From Sediminibacterium sp. (lineage in GTDB: Bacteria; Bacteroidota; Bacteroidia; B-17B0; Aurantibacillaceae): DNA of 64,000 nt. Positions 45,412-52,929 of this stretch are shown here, in pieces (position 1 is the stretch's first letter; each line of letters begins with the position of its first letter). The translations under genes and the position numbers were made by a program. The notes beneath the pieces are model-generated. The model worked only from the letters and a program-made list of their open reading frames with translations, searched no databases and was not told the DNA's origin. Location of the stretch: positions 124,001 to 188,000 of the forward strand of contig JASGCO010000002.1 of NCBI GenBank assembly GCA_030054095.1, read 5' to 3'.

Positions 45412-46989
45412 TTAACGGCTCAGTTCAACTTTCAGGTTCATTTCCGGTTGATACGAAGCTTTGTCAAGAATATCCAGTTTTATTGTTTTTTCTTTGAACC
45501 CCGAAGCCTCTGCCTGAAGAGAGTACTTCCCGGGGGAAAGAATCACAATGAAACGTCCGTTTTCAGAGTTAACCAGATAATTACCAACCAACTCGTTCGT
45601 TTGCTGGTTATTTACGGTAATAAATACATCTTTAAAATCTACTTTATCATTGACGGTAGCGCTGGATACTTCACCAATAATAATGGTGTAATCATTTTCC
45701 TGCTCATTAAAAATAACCCTGTAAATATCCATATCGCCCTTTCCGTTTCCTCTTACCGAGGCCAGATATCCGTACCGTCCGTTTCTGGCAATCCGGAAAT
45801 TATAATCATCGTAGGCGGTATTAACCGGATACCCAATATTTTTAATATTTTCAAACTGCTGTGTCTGTTCATTTAATGTAGCTTTAAAAATATCGTACCC
45901 CCCCATACTACTGTGCCCTTTACTGCTAAAGAAAAACGTTTTTCCATTAGGTGACAGATTCGGAAAATCTTCGTCATAAGGGGTATTAATGGCAGGACCC
46001 ATATTACGGGCTTCGCTCCACTTACCATTAGGCAAACGACGCGATTCATAAATATCTGTGCCACCAAGTCCTCCTTTACGGTTACTGGAAAAGTAAATAA
46101 CAGTAGCATCGCTGTTAATGCAGGCCGCAATTTCATCTCCATTATCGTTAATAGGCGCTGGCAGGGGAATTAGTTTAGAGAAATCGCCGTTTTTCTGAAC
46201 CTGAGACATATATATTTTTCCGGAGCCACGGAAATCGGTTTTGTACACCAGCAAAATATCCCCTTTGGTATTCATCCCTATTACCTCCTCGCCTGAATTC
46301 CCTTTACAAATAGGCTCTCCTATTACATCCGCCTCGGTAAATTCGCCATTAATAACTTTAGAAATGTAAATAGAATTGGGGTATTGACCATTTTCAAGAC
46401 GGAGGGCGTTTTTATCGGCAGGACGTTTGCTGTTAAACGCTATAAATCCTTCGTTCTCGGTAATAAAAGGGTAATAATCTGGAAACTCACTGTTTATGGC
46501 CGATCCCAGATTCTGAAATGTAACATTAACCGGAAATTTCATTATCTCCTTGGCATTCATGCAATGTGTAATCATTAAATCTACCAAGGCCAGATTCTCT
46601 TCACTTCCTTTTCCACCACGCTTAAACTTTTCAAAAACGGCAATAGCATCATCAAAACGATTCGCGTACTGATAGGCCCGCCCAAGCAGGTATTCCGCGT
46701 TTGGGTTATGCTTTTCCAAACGCGTTACAATTTCGAGATACGGAACCGCCTTTGCTTTATTAATGTTTGTGTTCAGATAACATACCCCAAGGTTATAATT
46801 ATACGCCTCACTTTTAGGATTGGCTGCTACCAACTGTAAATACAATTCCAATGCCTCTTCATAATTTTCCTTTTGTAATCTTTCCTCCGCTTTCGCATTC
46901 AGCTCTTTTGTTTCCTTTTCCGTTTGTCCGTAAACCGTTGTTCCGAAAAAACTTACTGCTATCATGCCATAGAAAATACAACGTATCAT
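45412..46989 (-). CDS. TPR/PD40 beta-propeller envelope protein lacking an OmpA domain
   Basis: 525 residues. Signal peptide (CIFYGMIAVSFFGTTVYGQ), two to three TPRs (about 25-140), a WD40-like PD40 propeller (about 160-430, with GFIAFNSKRP, VIYFSSNRKGGLGGTDIYES and FFFSSKGHSSMGGYDIFKA), then a carboxypeptidase-regulatory-like Ig fold (about 440-525). The architecture matches the first three-quarters of PorE-type T9SS or 'OmpA family' proteins, but the C-terminal peptidoglycan-binding OmpA domain is absent. It may be a PorE relative or another scaffold. Confidence 0.78.
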   Translation of the reverse strand: MIRCIFYGMIAVSFFGTTVYGQTEKETKELNAKAEERLQKENYEEALELYLQLVAANPKSEAYNYNLGVCYLNTNINKAKAVPYLEIVTRLEKHNPNAEYLLGRAYQYANRFDDAIAVFEKFKRGGKGSEENLALVDLMITHCMNAKEIMKFPVNVTFQNLGSAINSEFPDYYPFITENEGFIAFNSKRPADKNALRLENGQYPNSIYISKVINGEFTEADVIGEPICKGNSGEEVIGMNTKGDILLVYKTDFRGSGKIYMSQVQKNGDFSKLIPLPAPINDNGDEIAACINSDATVIYFSSNRKGGLGGTDIYESRRLPNGKWSEARNMGPAINTPYDEDFPNLSPNGKTFFFSSKGHSSMGGYDIFKATLNEQTQQFENIKNIGYPVNTAYDDYNFRIARNGRYGYLASVRGNGKGDMDIYRVIFNEQENDYTIIIGEVSSATVNDKVDFKDVFITVNNQQTNELVGNYLVNSENGRFIVILSPGKYSLQAEASGFKEKTIKLDILDKASYQPEMNLKVELSR

Positions 46990-47009
46990 AAGAAAGCCTT
47001 AATTATAGG

Positions 47010-47023
47010 TTGAATTTAATCAT
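47010..47023. promoter_or_regulatory. Weak FNR-like half match between divergent genes
   Basis: TTGAA-TTTA-ATCAT (47010-47023) matches only part of the FNR pattern, having A instead of T/C in the left arm. A poor -7 match, TAATTCAG, begins at 47068, exactly 51.5 bp from the centre. TATTTTAG at 47076-47083 is a better box but is out of the spacing set. Confidence 0.25.
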
Positions 47024-47099
47024 TTTTTAGTTTGTTTTGCCCACCGCCAGCCGAACGCTTATGCTTCTAATTCAGTATTTTAGCAAACTGTTCAGCTAA

Positions 47100-47693
47100 A
47101 TGGAAAATCAGGAAGCCATAAACATTGCGTTTCAACACATTTGCAACCACTATGCGCCACTTGAAAAAGATTGCATGGAAGAAGCCAAACGGGCGGTTGA
47201 AGTACTTACACCCGTAAAAAATACCTTACTGGTAAAAGAAGGACAAATGGCTGGAAAAACCTATTACATTGTAAAAGGATCGGCCCGTACATTTTATCTT
47301 AAAGATGGAAAAGACATTACAGACTGGTTTGCTTTTGAACATGATTTTATCAGTCCTATTACCAGTTATTTTCTCTCGATTCCAAGTACACTTAACCTGG
47401 AAGTTCTGGAGGATAGTGTATTAGTGGCATTTAACCGTGAATTAGCAGAGTATCTGTCAGGCAAATACCATTCCTTCGAACGGTTGGGCAGTCGTGTTGT
47501 AACCAAAAGCCTGTTGCAGATGCAACAACGTATGGTGTCTATACAGTTTGAAAGTGCCTGGCAACGTTACGAAAATCTGCTCCGCGTTCAACCTGATATT
47601 ACGCTTAGAGTTCCGTTATCACACATTGCATCGTATCTGGGCATTACATTTGAAACACTCAGCCGCATCCGGAATCCCAAAAACCGAATTTGA
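47100..47693 (+). CDS. Crp/Fnr-family regulator with FNR-type recognition helix
   Basis: 197 residues: a cyclic-nucleotide-binding-like barrel (about 30-120), a dimer helix, and a HTH (VPLSHIASYLGITFETLSRIR). Glu185, Ser188 and Arg189 match the spacing of FNR Glu209, Ser212 and Arg213, the residues that read TTGAT. Only Cys15 and Cys25 are present, too few for the FNR four-Cys iron-sulfur cluster. It could therefore bind FNR-type sites without sensing oxygen in the classical way. Its stop codon lies inside the perfect FNR box that controls the next gene. Confidence 0.9.
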   Translation: MENQEAINIAFQHICNHYAPLEKDCMEEAKRAVEVLTPVKNTLLVKEGQMAGKTYYIVKGSARTFYLKDGKDITDWFAFEHDFISPITSYFLSIPSTLNLEVLEDSVLVAFNRELAEYLSGKYHSFERLGSRVVTKSLLQMQQRMVSIQFESAWQRYENLLRVQPDITLRVPLSHIASYLGITFETLSRIRNPKNRI

Positions 47694-47733
47694 TATAGAT
47701 CAAATGAAAAAACATAACGAGTACGGAACTTTG
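47690..47733 (+). promoter_or_regulatory. Perfect FNR box and -7 element upstream of the 47750 membrane gene
   Basis: TTGAT-ATAG-ATCAA (47690-47703, centre 47696.5) is a perfect consensus palindrome overlapping the stop codon of the crp/fnr gene. GAACTTTG (47726-47733, the TTTG part of the -7 element) starts 29.5 bp from the centre, as for hemN. No -33 TTG is present. Confidence 0.72.
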
Positions 47734-47749
47734 CAGTAACTAATTACTT

Positions 47750-48358
47750 ATGATACGTTTACATCGTCTTTCGGGGATCCTGCTTACTGTTTTTATTGCC
47801 CCCCATCTGTTTAATCATTTGTACAGCTTAGCCGGTGCCGGGCAACACATAGCCATCATGCAGTACCTCAGAATCATTTACCGGTTTCCATCGGTAGAAG
47901 CTATTTTAATGATGGCTGTACTGGTTCAAATAGTTTCAGGATTTGGTCTTTTCAGAAAAATGCGCCAATTGGGAAACAGGGATTTTTTTGAAAACCTTCA
48001 GTTGTGGTCGGGCTTCTATATGGCGCTGTTCCTTTTAATTCACGTTTCCGCAGTGTTAGCCGGCCGCTTTCTCATGCACCTGGATACCAATTTTTACTTT
48101 GGGGTGGCAGGATTAAATACATTTCCACTTAACCTGTTTTTTATTCCCTATTATGCTTTGGCTATCCTGTCATTTTTCGGGCATATCGCCGCTATTCACT
48201 ATCGCAAAATGACAAAGCCTCTGCTTGCTCTTTCTGTAAAACACCAATCGTACCTGATTCTTATACTGGGACTTCTTACATGTATATTCTGCCTGTATGG
48301 GCTTACCGGAAAATTTGAAGGCGTTATTGTACCTAACGAATACCAACTTATTAAATAA
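47750..48358 (+). CDS. Five-helix membrane protein, possible b-type cytochrome
   Basis: 202 residues with five predicted helices (about 8-27, 48-67, 85-107, 120-145, 168-190). It begins IRLHRLSGILLTVFIAPHLFNH, resembling the HRxSG motif at the start of SdhC/FrdC-like cytochrome b subunits. His residues also lie in the later helices (LLIHVSAVLAG, FGHIAAIHY). Haem binding and a respiratory role are inference, supported by FNR-type control. No flavoprotein or iron-sulfur partner is adjacent, so it is not a normal complex II. Confidence 0.7.
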   Translation: MIRLHRLSGILLTVFIAPHLFNHLYSLAGAGQHIAIMQYLRIIYRFPSVEAILMMAVLVQIVSGFGLFRKMRQLGNRDFFENLQLWSGFYMALFLLIHVSAVLAGRFLMHLDTNFYFGVAGLNTFPLNLFFIPYYALAILSFFGHIAAIHYRKMTKPLLALSVKHQSYLILILGLLTCIFCLYGLTGKFEGVIVPNEYQLIK

Positions 48359-48379
48359 GATTCATACCAATAATAACGC

Positions 48380-48901
48380 TCAGAATTGCAAAAGTTGAGA
48401 AACCGCTTTATCCGCCTTCTCGTAACGCGCCTCGCCAGTTCCGCTTACTTTAAAATAAGGCGCCTCCTTTTCTTGTAAATAGGTTTCAAACAAGTTAAAC
48501 AGGTAATCCCGGTTATGTTCATTTTTCCTTTGTTCGTCGGCTATCCAGGGGATATCTGTTTCAGTTAATAAATACAAATCCGCCTTCTCTGACTGATAAC
48601 CTGCTTCTATAAATGGGCTTACCTGCCCAAACACTTCCTCACTCCAGATCCGTGCTGTAATAAAACTACTATCAACCACACCTAATTGACTTTTAGCCTC
48701 TCTGAAAATAACAGCTTCCATTTCCAGTTGCCTGCGGTAAATACAATCAATATCCTGCAAGTCATAATTATTAATATTGTGTGTTTCGAAATAGGTTCTG
48801 GCATATTCACCGGCAAATAACCCATGATGCCGTTTAGACAACCAATTGCCCAGTGAGGTTTTCCCTGTGCTTTCCGGACCGAGTATTATTATCTTTTTCA
48901 A
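48380..48901 (-). CDS. NadR-type nicotinamide riboside kinase
   Basis: 173 residues. The P-loop is GPESTGKT (residues 8-15), with EYARTYFE, VDSSFITARIWSE and LLTETDIPWIADEQR as further NadR kinase-domain marks. It is expected to phosphorylate nicotinamide riboside to NMN. The adenylyltransferase and HTH domains of full NadR are absent. The start is TTG at 48901, overlapping the pnuC stop by 4 bases. Last gene of the five-gene leftward operon. Confidence 0.9.
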   Translation of the reverse strand: MKKIIILGPESTGKTSLGNWLSKRHHGLFAGEYARTYFETHNINNYDLQDIDCIYRRQLEMEAVIFREAKSQLGVVDSSFITARIWSEEVFGQVSPFIEAGYQSEKADLYLLTETDIPWIADEQRKNEHNRDYLFNLFETYLQEKEAPYFKVSGTGEARYEKADKAVSQLLQF

Positions 48902-49443
48902 ACGCGTACCTTCTTCCAGGAAATGGCTCCATAAAGCGCCATTGCTGTAAATATAAGATACAACAAAGCATAGAGCGGCATTTGCTTATAAAAATACAAT
49001 CCAACATAAAACGTGTCTATAACAACCCAGCACCACCAGTTTTCAAACCATTTGCGCGTCATCATATAGGTAACCGTAACACTCGTCGCTGTTAAGACGG
49101 CATCTACCAACACGACGTCTCCTTTAAAAAACCGGAGTGCAAAATAATACAATACTGCCTGTATAACTGTTAATCCGAGCAAAGGCAAAATATAAGCAGC
49201 GGGCATACGGCTCACCTTAAATGCTTCCTGACTTTCCCGATTCCAGTAAATCCATCCATAAATACCGGTTATAAAATAAAGGCCCTGTAACGCCATATCC
49301 CCGTATAAACGTGCCGCATAAAAATCGGCGGCGCTGGTTAACGTTGCTATCAATGCCATTGGCCAGCACCAGATACTCTGGCGTATGGTTAAAATAACAC
49401 CCGCGCTTCCGGTTACTAAAGATATAATGGATAAGGTGGTCAT
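48898..49443 (-). CDS. pnuC: PnuC-family nicotinamide riboside transporter
   Basis: 181 residues with about seven membrane helices. SIWCWPMALIATLTSAADFYAARLYGDMALQGLYFITGIYGWIYW and RKWFENWWCWVVIDTFYVGLYFYKQM are the PnuC signatures. Its partner NadR-type kinase in the next gene (4-base overlap) traps the nucleoside as NMN, so nicotinamide riboside is the likely substrate. PnuT (thiamine) is the alternative within this fold. Confidence 0.92.
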   Translation of the reverse strand: MTTLSIISLVTGSAGVILTIRQSIWCWPMALIATLTSAADFYAARLYGDMALQGLYFITGIYGWIYWNRESQEAFKVSRMPAAYILPLLGLTVIQAVLYYFALRFFKGDVVLVDAVLTATSVTVTYMMTRKWFENWWCWVVIDTFYVGLYFYKQMPLYALLYLIFTAMALYGAISWKKVRV

Positions 49444-50075
49444 TACTCTATCGTCAGTCCCAGTTCTTTATAGCTGTTTACTAACTTAAGAAACTGCTGA
49501 TACGGACTTTCTGAAGCCCATATATAGCTATTAAACACCAATCCGGCCAACCCGGTCTGTTTTGCCAGCAAAACACTCTTATCATTTGCACCACCTCTTC
49601 CAACAATTACTTTACCGGCGTTCTTAGCGGCTGCCTCCACACTTTCCGCATAATACCCACTATAAAATCCCCCTGTCAGACTGTTAAACATAGTACCTGT
49701 AAGGTAATAGTCAAAATGAAGATTTTCTTTATTGTAAACCTGCGCCAGTTGACGGTAAGACCGCGTCTTTACGAGCTTTCCCAGCTTAAGTTTTAACCGC
49801 TGACGAATCCACCAGTACTGCCAGCCGCCTTTTAAATGCGTACTGGTATAGTGAATTCCCTTCAGGTTAAACTTTATCGCCAAACGGTGATGCGAATGAA
49901 TAACAATACGATCGTGAAAATGCTCTGGTATTTCCTTTATGTATTCTGCCATTTGATTAGTAGAATACCTTGGCTTACGCAAATGCAGGGTCATTAACCC
50001 GCTTTCAAACATTTTGGTAACGTAGTCTGGTTCATCCTGAATGGTGCGCGATGGGGTAATTACTATTAACTTCAT
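49443..50075 (-). CDS. ThiE/TenI-like TIM-barrel protein (divergent)
   Basis: 210 residues of the thiamine-phosphate-synthase/TenI family: MTLHLRKPRYS (position of the ThiE LRxK motif), HRLAIKFNLKGIHYTSTHL, and VIVGRGGANDKS. Several thiamine-phosphate synthase residues are replaced (for instance the family GxH-x-G core is GIHYTS), and basic residues are frequent in the middle (IRQRLKLKLGKLVKTRSYRQL). It may not make thiamine phosphate. Its ATG overlaps the GGGPS stop by 4 bases, and its stop overlaps pnuC by 1 base. Confidence 0.78.
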   Translation of the reverse strand: MKLIVITPSRTIQDEPDYVTKMFESGLMTLHLRKPRYSTNQMAEYIKEIPEHFHDRIVIHSHHRLAIKFNLKGIHYTSTHLKGGWQYWWIRQRLKLKLGKLVKTRSYRQLAQVYNKENLHFDYYLTGTMFNSLTGGFYSGYYAESVEAAAKNAGKVIVGRGGANDKSVLLAKQTGLAGLVFNSYIWASESPYQQFLKLVNSYKELGLTIE

Positions 50076-50791
50076 GGTTTACTAAAAATAGAGGAAATAT
50101 CTAATAAAAGTTCAGGTTTTTTCTCCAGCGCGTTACCAATTACCATCAGTGAGACCCCCGAAATGGCTATTTTCCGTGCCTTTGCGACTGAATCAATACC
50201 ACCACCTACAATCAGCGGCAAAACCGTTTCCCGTTTTACGTGCGCTATCAACGCCGGTGAAATACATTTTCCGGCACCGCTCCCTGCTTCCAGATATACC
50301 GCTTTAAACCCGAGTTGCTCGGCTGCCAAAGCTGTATTCACAATATCGCGGATTTTAGTTAACGGTTGCGTACCGGTTACCTTTTGTGTGGTAGAGGCGC
50401 GCCCTTCTCCTATTAACAGATATGCTGTAGATAAATACCGTAAAGCCATCTTTTTTATTTTAGGAGCCGCCTTTACATGTTTACTGATAAGGTACTCCGG
50501 ATTGCGGCCACTTAATAAAGATAACAACAGGAGCCCATCGGCCAGCGGGCTTAACTGGTGTTCGTTGCCTGGGAAAAGAATGACCGGTACTTTGCTCCGC
50601 TCCCGGATATATTTTACCACACTATGCACACTCTGTTTCAATGGTCCTGAACCTCCTACCAAAAAACAACTTACTTCACAACGCTTAGCTATCTCTATCA
50701 GTTCCGGATTAAACTTATCCGGATCAATCAGTACGGCCAGCTTACACCCCGCTCTGTTTAAAAACGTATTCAGGTTTAGCTTAGTTCTCAT
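50072..50791 (-). CDS. Geranylgeranylglyceryl phosphate synthase family protein
   Basis: 239 residues from the ATG at 50791. A TTG at 50794 is in frame but unneeded. TIM-barrel with CKLAVLIDPDKFN, FLVGGSGPLK, VPVILFPGNEHQLS, AVYLEAGSGAG, LIVGGGI and VIGNALEK, matching the PcrB/GGGPS family that joins a prenyl diphosphate to glycerol-1-phosphate. In archaea this makes ether lipids, while related Bacteroidota enzymes are known and their end products less so. It is embedded in a tight operon with a PPTase and NAD-salvage genes. Confidence 0.92.
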   Translation of the reverse strand: MRTKLNLNTFLNRAGCKLAVLIDPDKFNPELIEIAKRCEVSCFLVGGSGPLKQSVHSVVKYIRERSKVPVILFPGNEHQLSPLADGLLLLSLLSGRNPEYLISKHVKAAPKIKKMALRYLSTAYLLIGEGRASTTQKVTGTQPLTKIRDIVNTALAAEQLGFKAVYLEAGSGAGKCISPALIAHVKRETVLPLIVGGGIDSVAKARKIAISGVSLMVIGNALEKKPELLLDISSIFSKP

Positions 50792-51362
50792 CAATCACAC
50801 AGGCCATTATATAATTATCTAATTCGCGGAAATGCGCAACATATACCTTTTCAAAGGTATCAGTAGTCACTATTGCTTTAAGCTGCTCCTCTCCGGCTAC
50901 CGGTGGTATCACAAGAATATCACTTGCAAAATCCAATCCTTTTTTTCCGTAAGCTTTATACACGGCCTCTTTTACTGACCAAAACAAGGTTAAACGCCAG
51001 GCATCCTCCCCACAATATACTAACTCAGAATCACTTAAAAATTTATGTTTAACCAAATGAATCTTATCACGGATCTGTTCAATATCTACTCCGGTTGATA
51101 TCCGTGTATGATATAGCACCACCAATTTATCAAAGGAGTGCGATATAGAAATATGCCATTCCGGATGCCCCGAAACAAATGGTTTACGGTAAGCATCATA
51201 TACAACCTCAATGGTTGACGTATTTAATAATCCTTTTAAAGCATACAATGCACCAAGTCGTTCCGACTCGCGTTTATCGGCGCAGTCCGTGTGCTTTCTG
51301 AAAGCAGTCATATCCAATACCGCACAGGCGCAGAACTCGTTTATATGACTGACAATTAACAA
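50781..51362 (-). CDS. 4'-phosphopantetheinyl transferase (Sfp-type)
   Basis: 193 residues. [27 protein letters not shown] carries the magnesium-binding Asp/Glu pair (GVDIE), and [19 protein letters not shown] is the second signature. It attaches 4'-phosphopantetheine to carrier proteins. First gene of the leftward operon, overlapping the next by 11 bases. The nominal start is TTG at 51362. ATG at 51311 is an alternative. Its -7 box TAACTTTG (complement at 51382-51389) overlaps the divergent ahcY promoter. Confidence 0.88.
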   Translation of the reverse strand: MLIVSHINEFCACAVLDMTAFRKHTDCADKRESERLGALYALKGLLNTSTIEVVYDAYRKPFVSGHPEWHISISHSFDKLVVLYHTRISTGVDIEQIRDKIHLVKHKFLSDSELVYCGEDAWRLTLFWSVKEAVYKAYGKKGLDFASDILVIPPVAGEEQLKAIVTTDTFEKVYVAHFRELDNYIMACVIDEN

Positions 51363-51371
51363 CTTAAATAT

Positions 51372-51402
51372 TTGAGGTTTACAAAGTTATCTCGTATCTT
51401 TA
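51372..51402 (+). promoter_or_regulatory. ahcY promoter, overlapping the PPTase-operon promoter
   Basis: TTG (51372-51374), 20 bases, TATCTTTA (51395-51402, one mismatch to TAnnTTTG). The TTG could be misread as the ahcY start. On the opposite strand a perfect TAACTTTG (51382-51389) serves the PPTase operon. The two divergent promoters overlap and should exclude each other. Confidence 0.6.
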
Positions 51403-51437
51403 CGTGCTTAATTTGTAACACTTTAAAAATACATAAA

Positions 51438-52754
51438 ATGTCAACTGCAACAAAAAATTACATCAAGTACAAAGTAAAAGATATTTCTCTGGCAGAATGG
51501 GGAAGGAAAGAAATTAAACTGGCAGAAGAAGAAATGCCCGGATTAATGTCGCTTCGTAAAGAATATGGCCCTTCTAAACCTCTTAAAGGTGCGCGTATTG
51601 CCGGTTGCCTTCACATGACGATTCAAACTGCCGTGTTAATTGAAACACTGGTAGAGTTAGGAGCTGAAGTTACCTGGAGTTCTTGTAACATTTTCTCTAC
51701 ACAAGATCATGCCGCTGCCGCTATTGCTGCTGCCGGAATTCAGGTATATGCCTGGAAAGGTATGACCGCGGAAGAATTTGACTGGTGTATTGAACAAACC
51801 TTATTTTTTGGCGAAAAACAAGAACCGTTAAATATGATTCTTGATGATGGTGGTGACTTAACCAACATGGTATTTGATAAATATCCTGAACTGGCAACTG
51901 GTATTAAAGGCCTATCGGAAGAAACCACTACAGGCGTACACCGCTTATACGAGCGTATGAAAAACGGCACTTTATTATTACCAGCTATTAACGTAAACGA
52001 TTCGGTAACAAAATCGAAATTCGATAACAAATACGGTTGCCGCGAAAGTTTAGTAGATGCGATCCGTCGTGCTACCGACATTATGATGGCCGGCAAAGTG
52101 GCTGTAGTTGCCGGGTATGGTGATGTAGGAAAAGGATCCGCGCAATCACTTTCTTCACAAGGCGTTCGTGTTATTGTTACTGAAATTGACCCTATCTGCG
52201 CTTTACAGGCCGCGATGGATGGTTATCAGGTATTAAAAATGGATAACGCTATTAAATTAGCTGACATTGTGGTAACTACTACAGGTAATAAAGATATTGT
52301 GATAGGCCGTCATTTTGAAATGATGAAACATGGCACTATTGTTTGTAACATCGGACACTTTGATACAGAGATTGATATGGCCTGGTTAAACAAAACGTAT
52401 GGCAACACCAAAGACACCATTAAACCACAAGTAGATAAATACACGATTAATGGTAAAGACATTATTGTTCTGGCAGAAGGCCGACTGGTTAATCTGGGTT
52501 GCGCTACCGGGCATCCAAGTTTTGTAATGAGTAATTCATTTACCAACCAAACGCTGGCGCAATTAGAATTATGGATGCACCCTGAGCGTTATGAGAAAAA
52601 AGTGTATACCTTACCAAAACACCTTGATGAGAAAGTTGCAGCGTTACACCTTGCAAAAATTGGTGTGGAACTGGATATTTTAAATCAGGATCAAGCCGAT
52701 TATATTGGTGTGAAAATTGAAGGACCGTTTAAACCTGAACACTACAGATATTAA
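51438..52754 (+). CDS. ahcY: Adenosylhomocysteinase
   Basis: 438 residues from ATG 51438. An in-frame TTG at 51372 is the -33 element. Hydrolyses S-adenosylhomocysteine to homocysteine and adenosine with bound NAD. Signatures: [67 protein letters not shown] (NAD-binding, near 225), and the C-terminal KPEHYRY. It has its own promoter and terminator. Confidence 0.97.
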   Translation: MSTATKNYIKYKVKDISLAEWGRKEIKLAEEEMPGLMSLRKEYGPSKPLKGARIAGCLHMTIQTAVLIETLVELGAEVTWSSCNIFSTQDHAAAAIAAAGIQVYAWKGMTAEEFDWCIEQTLFFGEKQEPLNMILDDGGDLTNMVFDKYPELATGIKGLSEETTTGVHRLYERMKNGTLLLPAINVNDSVTKSKFDNKYGCRESLVDAIRRATDIMMAGKVAVVAGYGDVGKGSAQSLSSQGVRVIVTEIDPICALQAAMDGYQVLKMDNAIKLADIVVTTTGNKDIVIGRHFEMMKHGTIVCNIGHFDTEIDMAWLNKTYGNTKDTIKPQVDKYTINGKDIIVLAEGRLVNLGCATGHPSFVMSNSFTNQTLAQLELWMHPERYEKKVYTLPKHLDEKVAALHLAKIGVELDILNQDQADYIGVKIEGPFKPEHYRY

Positions 52755-52773
52755 TAACTGCTTTATTCAGTAT

Positions 52774-52806
52774 AAAAGCCGGAAGTTATCACACTTCCGG
52801 CTTTTT
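52774..52806 (+). terminator. Rho-independent terminator of ahcY
   Basis: AAAAGCCGGAAGT (52774-52786), a 6-base loop, ACTTCCGGCTTTTT (52793-52806): 13 pairs ending in a T run. Confidence 0.93.
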
Positions 52807-52929
52807 AATTTCCGTTTGTACCCTAAACAAAGATAACACAATCGCTTCCTCTAAAGTTTGGCTACCATTAATAAAAGCGGAAGGCTTACAAAATGAGGAC
52901 TCATAAAAAGATAGTGTTCTGGGTCTCCC

